Notes under the pieces: generated by a model
Told to the model about the DNA's origin: nothing
Databases searched by the model: none
What the model saw: the letters and a program-made list of their open reading frames with translations, nothing else
Program-made: the position numbers and the translations under genes
From: Akkermansiaceae bacterium
GTDB taxonomy: Bacteria; Verrucomicrobiota; Verrucomicrobiia; Verrucomicrobiales; Akkermansiaceae
Reading direction: 5' to 3'
DNA length: 39,734 nt
Assembly: GCA_011524615.1 (NCBI GenBank)
Contig: WTJZ01000105.1
Coordinates: 1 to 39,734, forward strand
In this document: positions 39,397 to 39,734 of the stretch, one piece after another
How the letters are laid out: every line of letters starts with the position of its first letter
Numbering within the stretch: the stretch's first letter is position 1

Positions 39397-39734
39397 ATGA
39401 CCATTAACGAATTTAAGACTAAGTTAATCGAGGAGCCTAAGAGTATCGCCTTTACCGACACCATGGCTGTGATCGAAGAGAACTACGACTTCACCCCGAC
39501 CGCTTTTACGAATGGTGATTGCGAGAATGAAGCAGGACAGAACTCAGGGTCATGCAAGCTCTTCAGCTTCGCCATAGCTCAAGACCTCACTCCAGAGCAA
39601 ACCCTCGCCTGCTTCGGAGCCATTTACTTCGAGGAAGTCCTCGGTGATCCAGAGGGCTCAGGCCACCAGAATATCCGTAACTTCATGAAAAACGGATTCG
39701 ACGGCCTCACCATCCACGGCACCGCCCTCGTCGC
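39397..39734 (+). CDS. HopJ-family protein, 3' end outside window
   Basis: An ATG at 39397 opens a frame still open at the window end, giving 112 residues. The sequence matches the HopJ type III effector family by its central and C-terminal blocks: CKLFSFAIAQDLTPEQTLACFGAIYFEEVL, then SGHQNIRNFMKNGFDGLTIHGTAL. The usual length is about 110-120 residues, so only a few residues are missing. Despite the name, the family is widespread in free-living bacteria and no secretion signal is seen, so effector function should not be assumed. It follows the pnp terminator by about 65 bases and probably has its own promoter. Confidence 0.87.
   Translation, partial: MTINEFKTKLIEEPKSIAFTDTMAVIEENYDFTPTAFTNGDCENEAGQNSGSCKLFSFAIAQDLTPEQTLACFGAIYFEEVLGDPEGSGHQNIRNFMKNGFDGLTIHGTALV

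Noticed and set aside
39397..39734. A type III secretion effector system near HopJ
   Set aside because: The HopJ family is common in bacteria without type III secretion, and no secretion or chaperone gene is near.

Overview
The window reads as a chromosomal segment of a Verrucomicrobiota bacterium, most likely Verrucomicrobiales or an Akkermansiaceae relative. This is inferred from gene content: a DUF1549/DUF1553 protein paired with a DUF1501 protein, a sulfatase with its own formylglycine-generating enzyme, a PUR-domain nucleic-acid-binding protein, a secreted glutaminyl cyclase and GspE/GspF secretion genes. Base composition is near balance by eye, Leu codons are mostly CTC, and almost no gene has a Shine-Dalgarno sequence. 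I saw no tRNA, rRNA, insertion sequence, CRISPR array, prophage or integration site. The segment looks like core genome plus lineage-specific secreted proteins, not a mobile island.

Layout. 1-4.4 kb: a partial unrecognised gene, a LysM protein and an FAD oxidoreductase (minus), then amidase, zinc-ribbon protein, DUF177 and ribosomal protein L32 (plus) ending in a clear terminator. 4.4-4.9 kb: a gene-free stretch with several possible RNA helices. 4.9-11.2 kb (minus): a mutarotase-fold protein, a sulfatase and a DsbD-type reductase in one run, then thioredoxin, a 22-residue membrane peptide and an Ala/Pro-rich tail-anchored protein. 11.3-13.5 kb (plus): a PhoX-like protein and a secreted SH3/BamE-like protein. 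13.5-16.5 kb (minus): gspF and gspE. 16.7-19.3 kb: a 3D-domain lipoprotein, carA (minus) and the PUR protein. 19.3-21.4 kb (minus): an OppD-type ATPase and the formylglycine-generating enzyme. 21.5-29.6 kb: eukaryote-type hisA, a metallo-beta-lactamase-fold hydrolase, a membrane zinc-ribbon protein, hpt, an alpha/beta hydrolase, aroA, an SGNH hydrolase, hemL and an atypical kinase-like protein. 29.8-39.7 kb (all plus): DUF1549/1553, DUF1501, pdxH, a Dabb protein, plsX, glutaminyl cyclase, rpsO, pnp and a HopJ-family gene cut by the window end.

How genes connect. The sulfatase has the CxPxR motif that formylglycine-generating enzyme oxidises, and a protein with both enzyme cysteines lies 14 kb away; the neighbouring mutarotase-fold protein and esterases suggest use of sulfated, decorated glycans. 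DsbD and thioredoxin could carry reductant outward, and a CxxCH haem-type motif in the DUF1549 protein is one possible client of envelope thiol chemistry. Core metabolism is represented by carA, hisA, aroA, hemL, pdxH, hpt and plsX, and RNA/translation by L32, DUF177, S15 and PNPase.

I found no convincing wholly new multi-gene system. The best leads are the Ala/Pro-rich protein with its 22-residue membrane peptide, the kinase-like protein at 28.7 kb, the structured gene-free region at 4.42-4.86 kb, the eukaryote-type HisA, and the combination of missing Shine-Dalgarno sites with promoters lying almost on the start codon.
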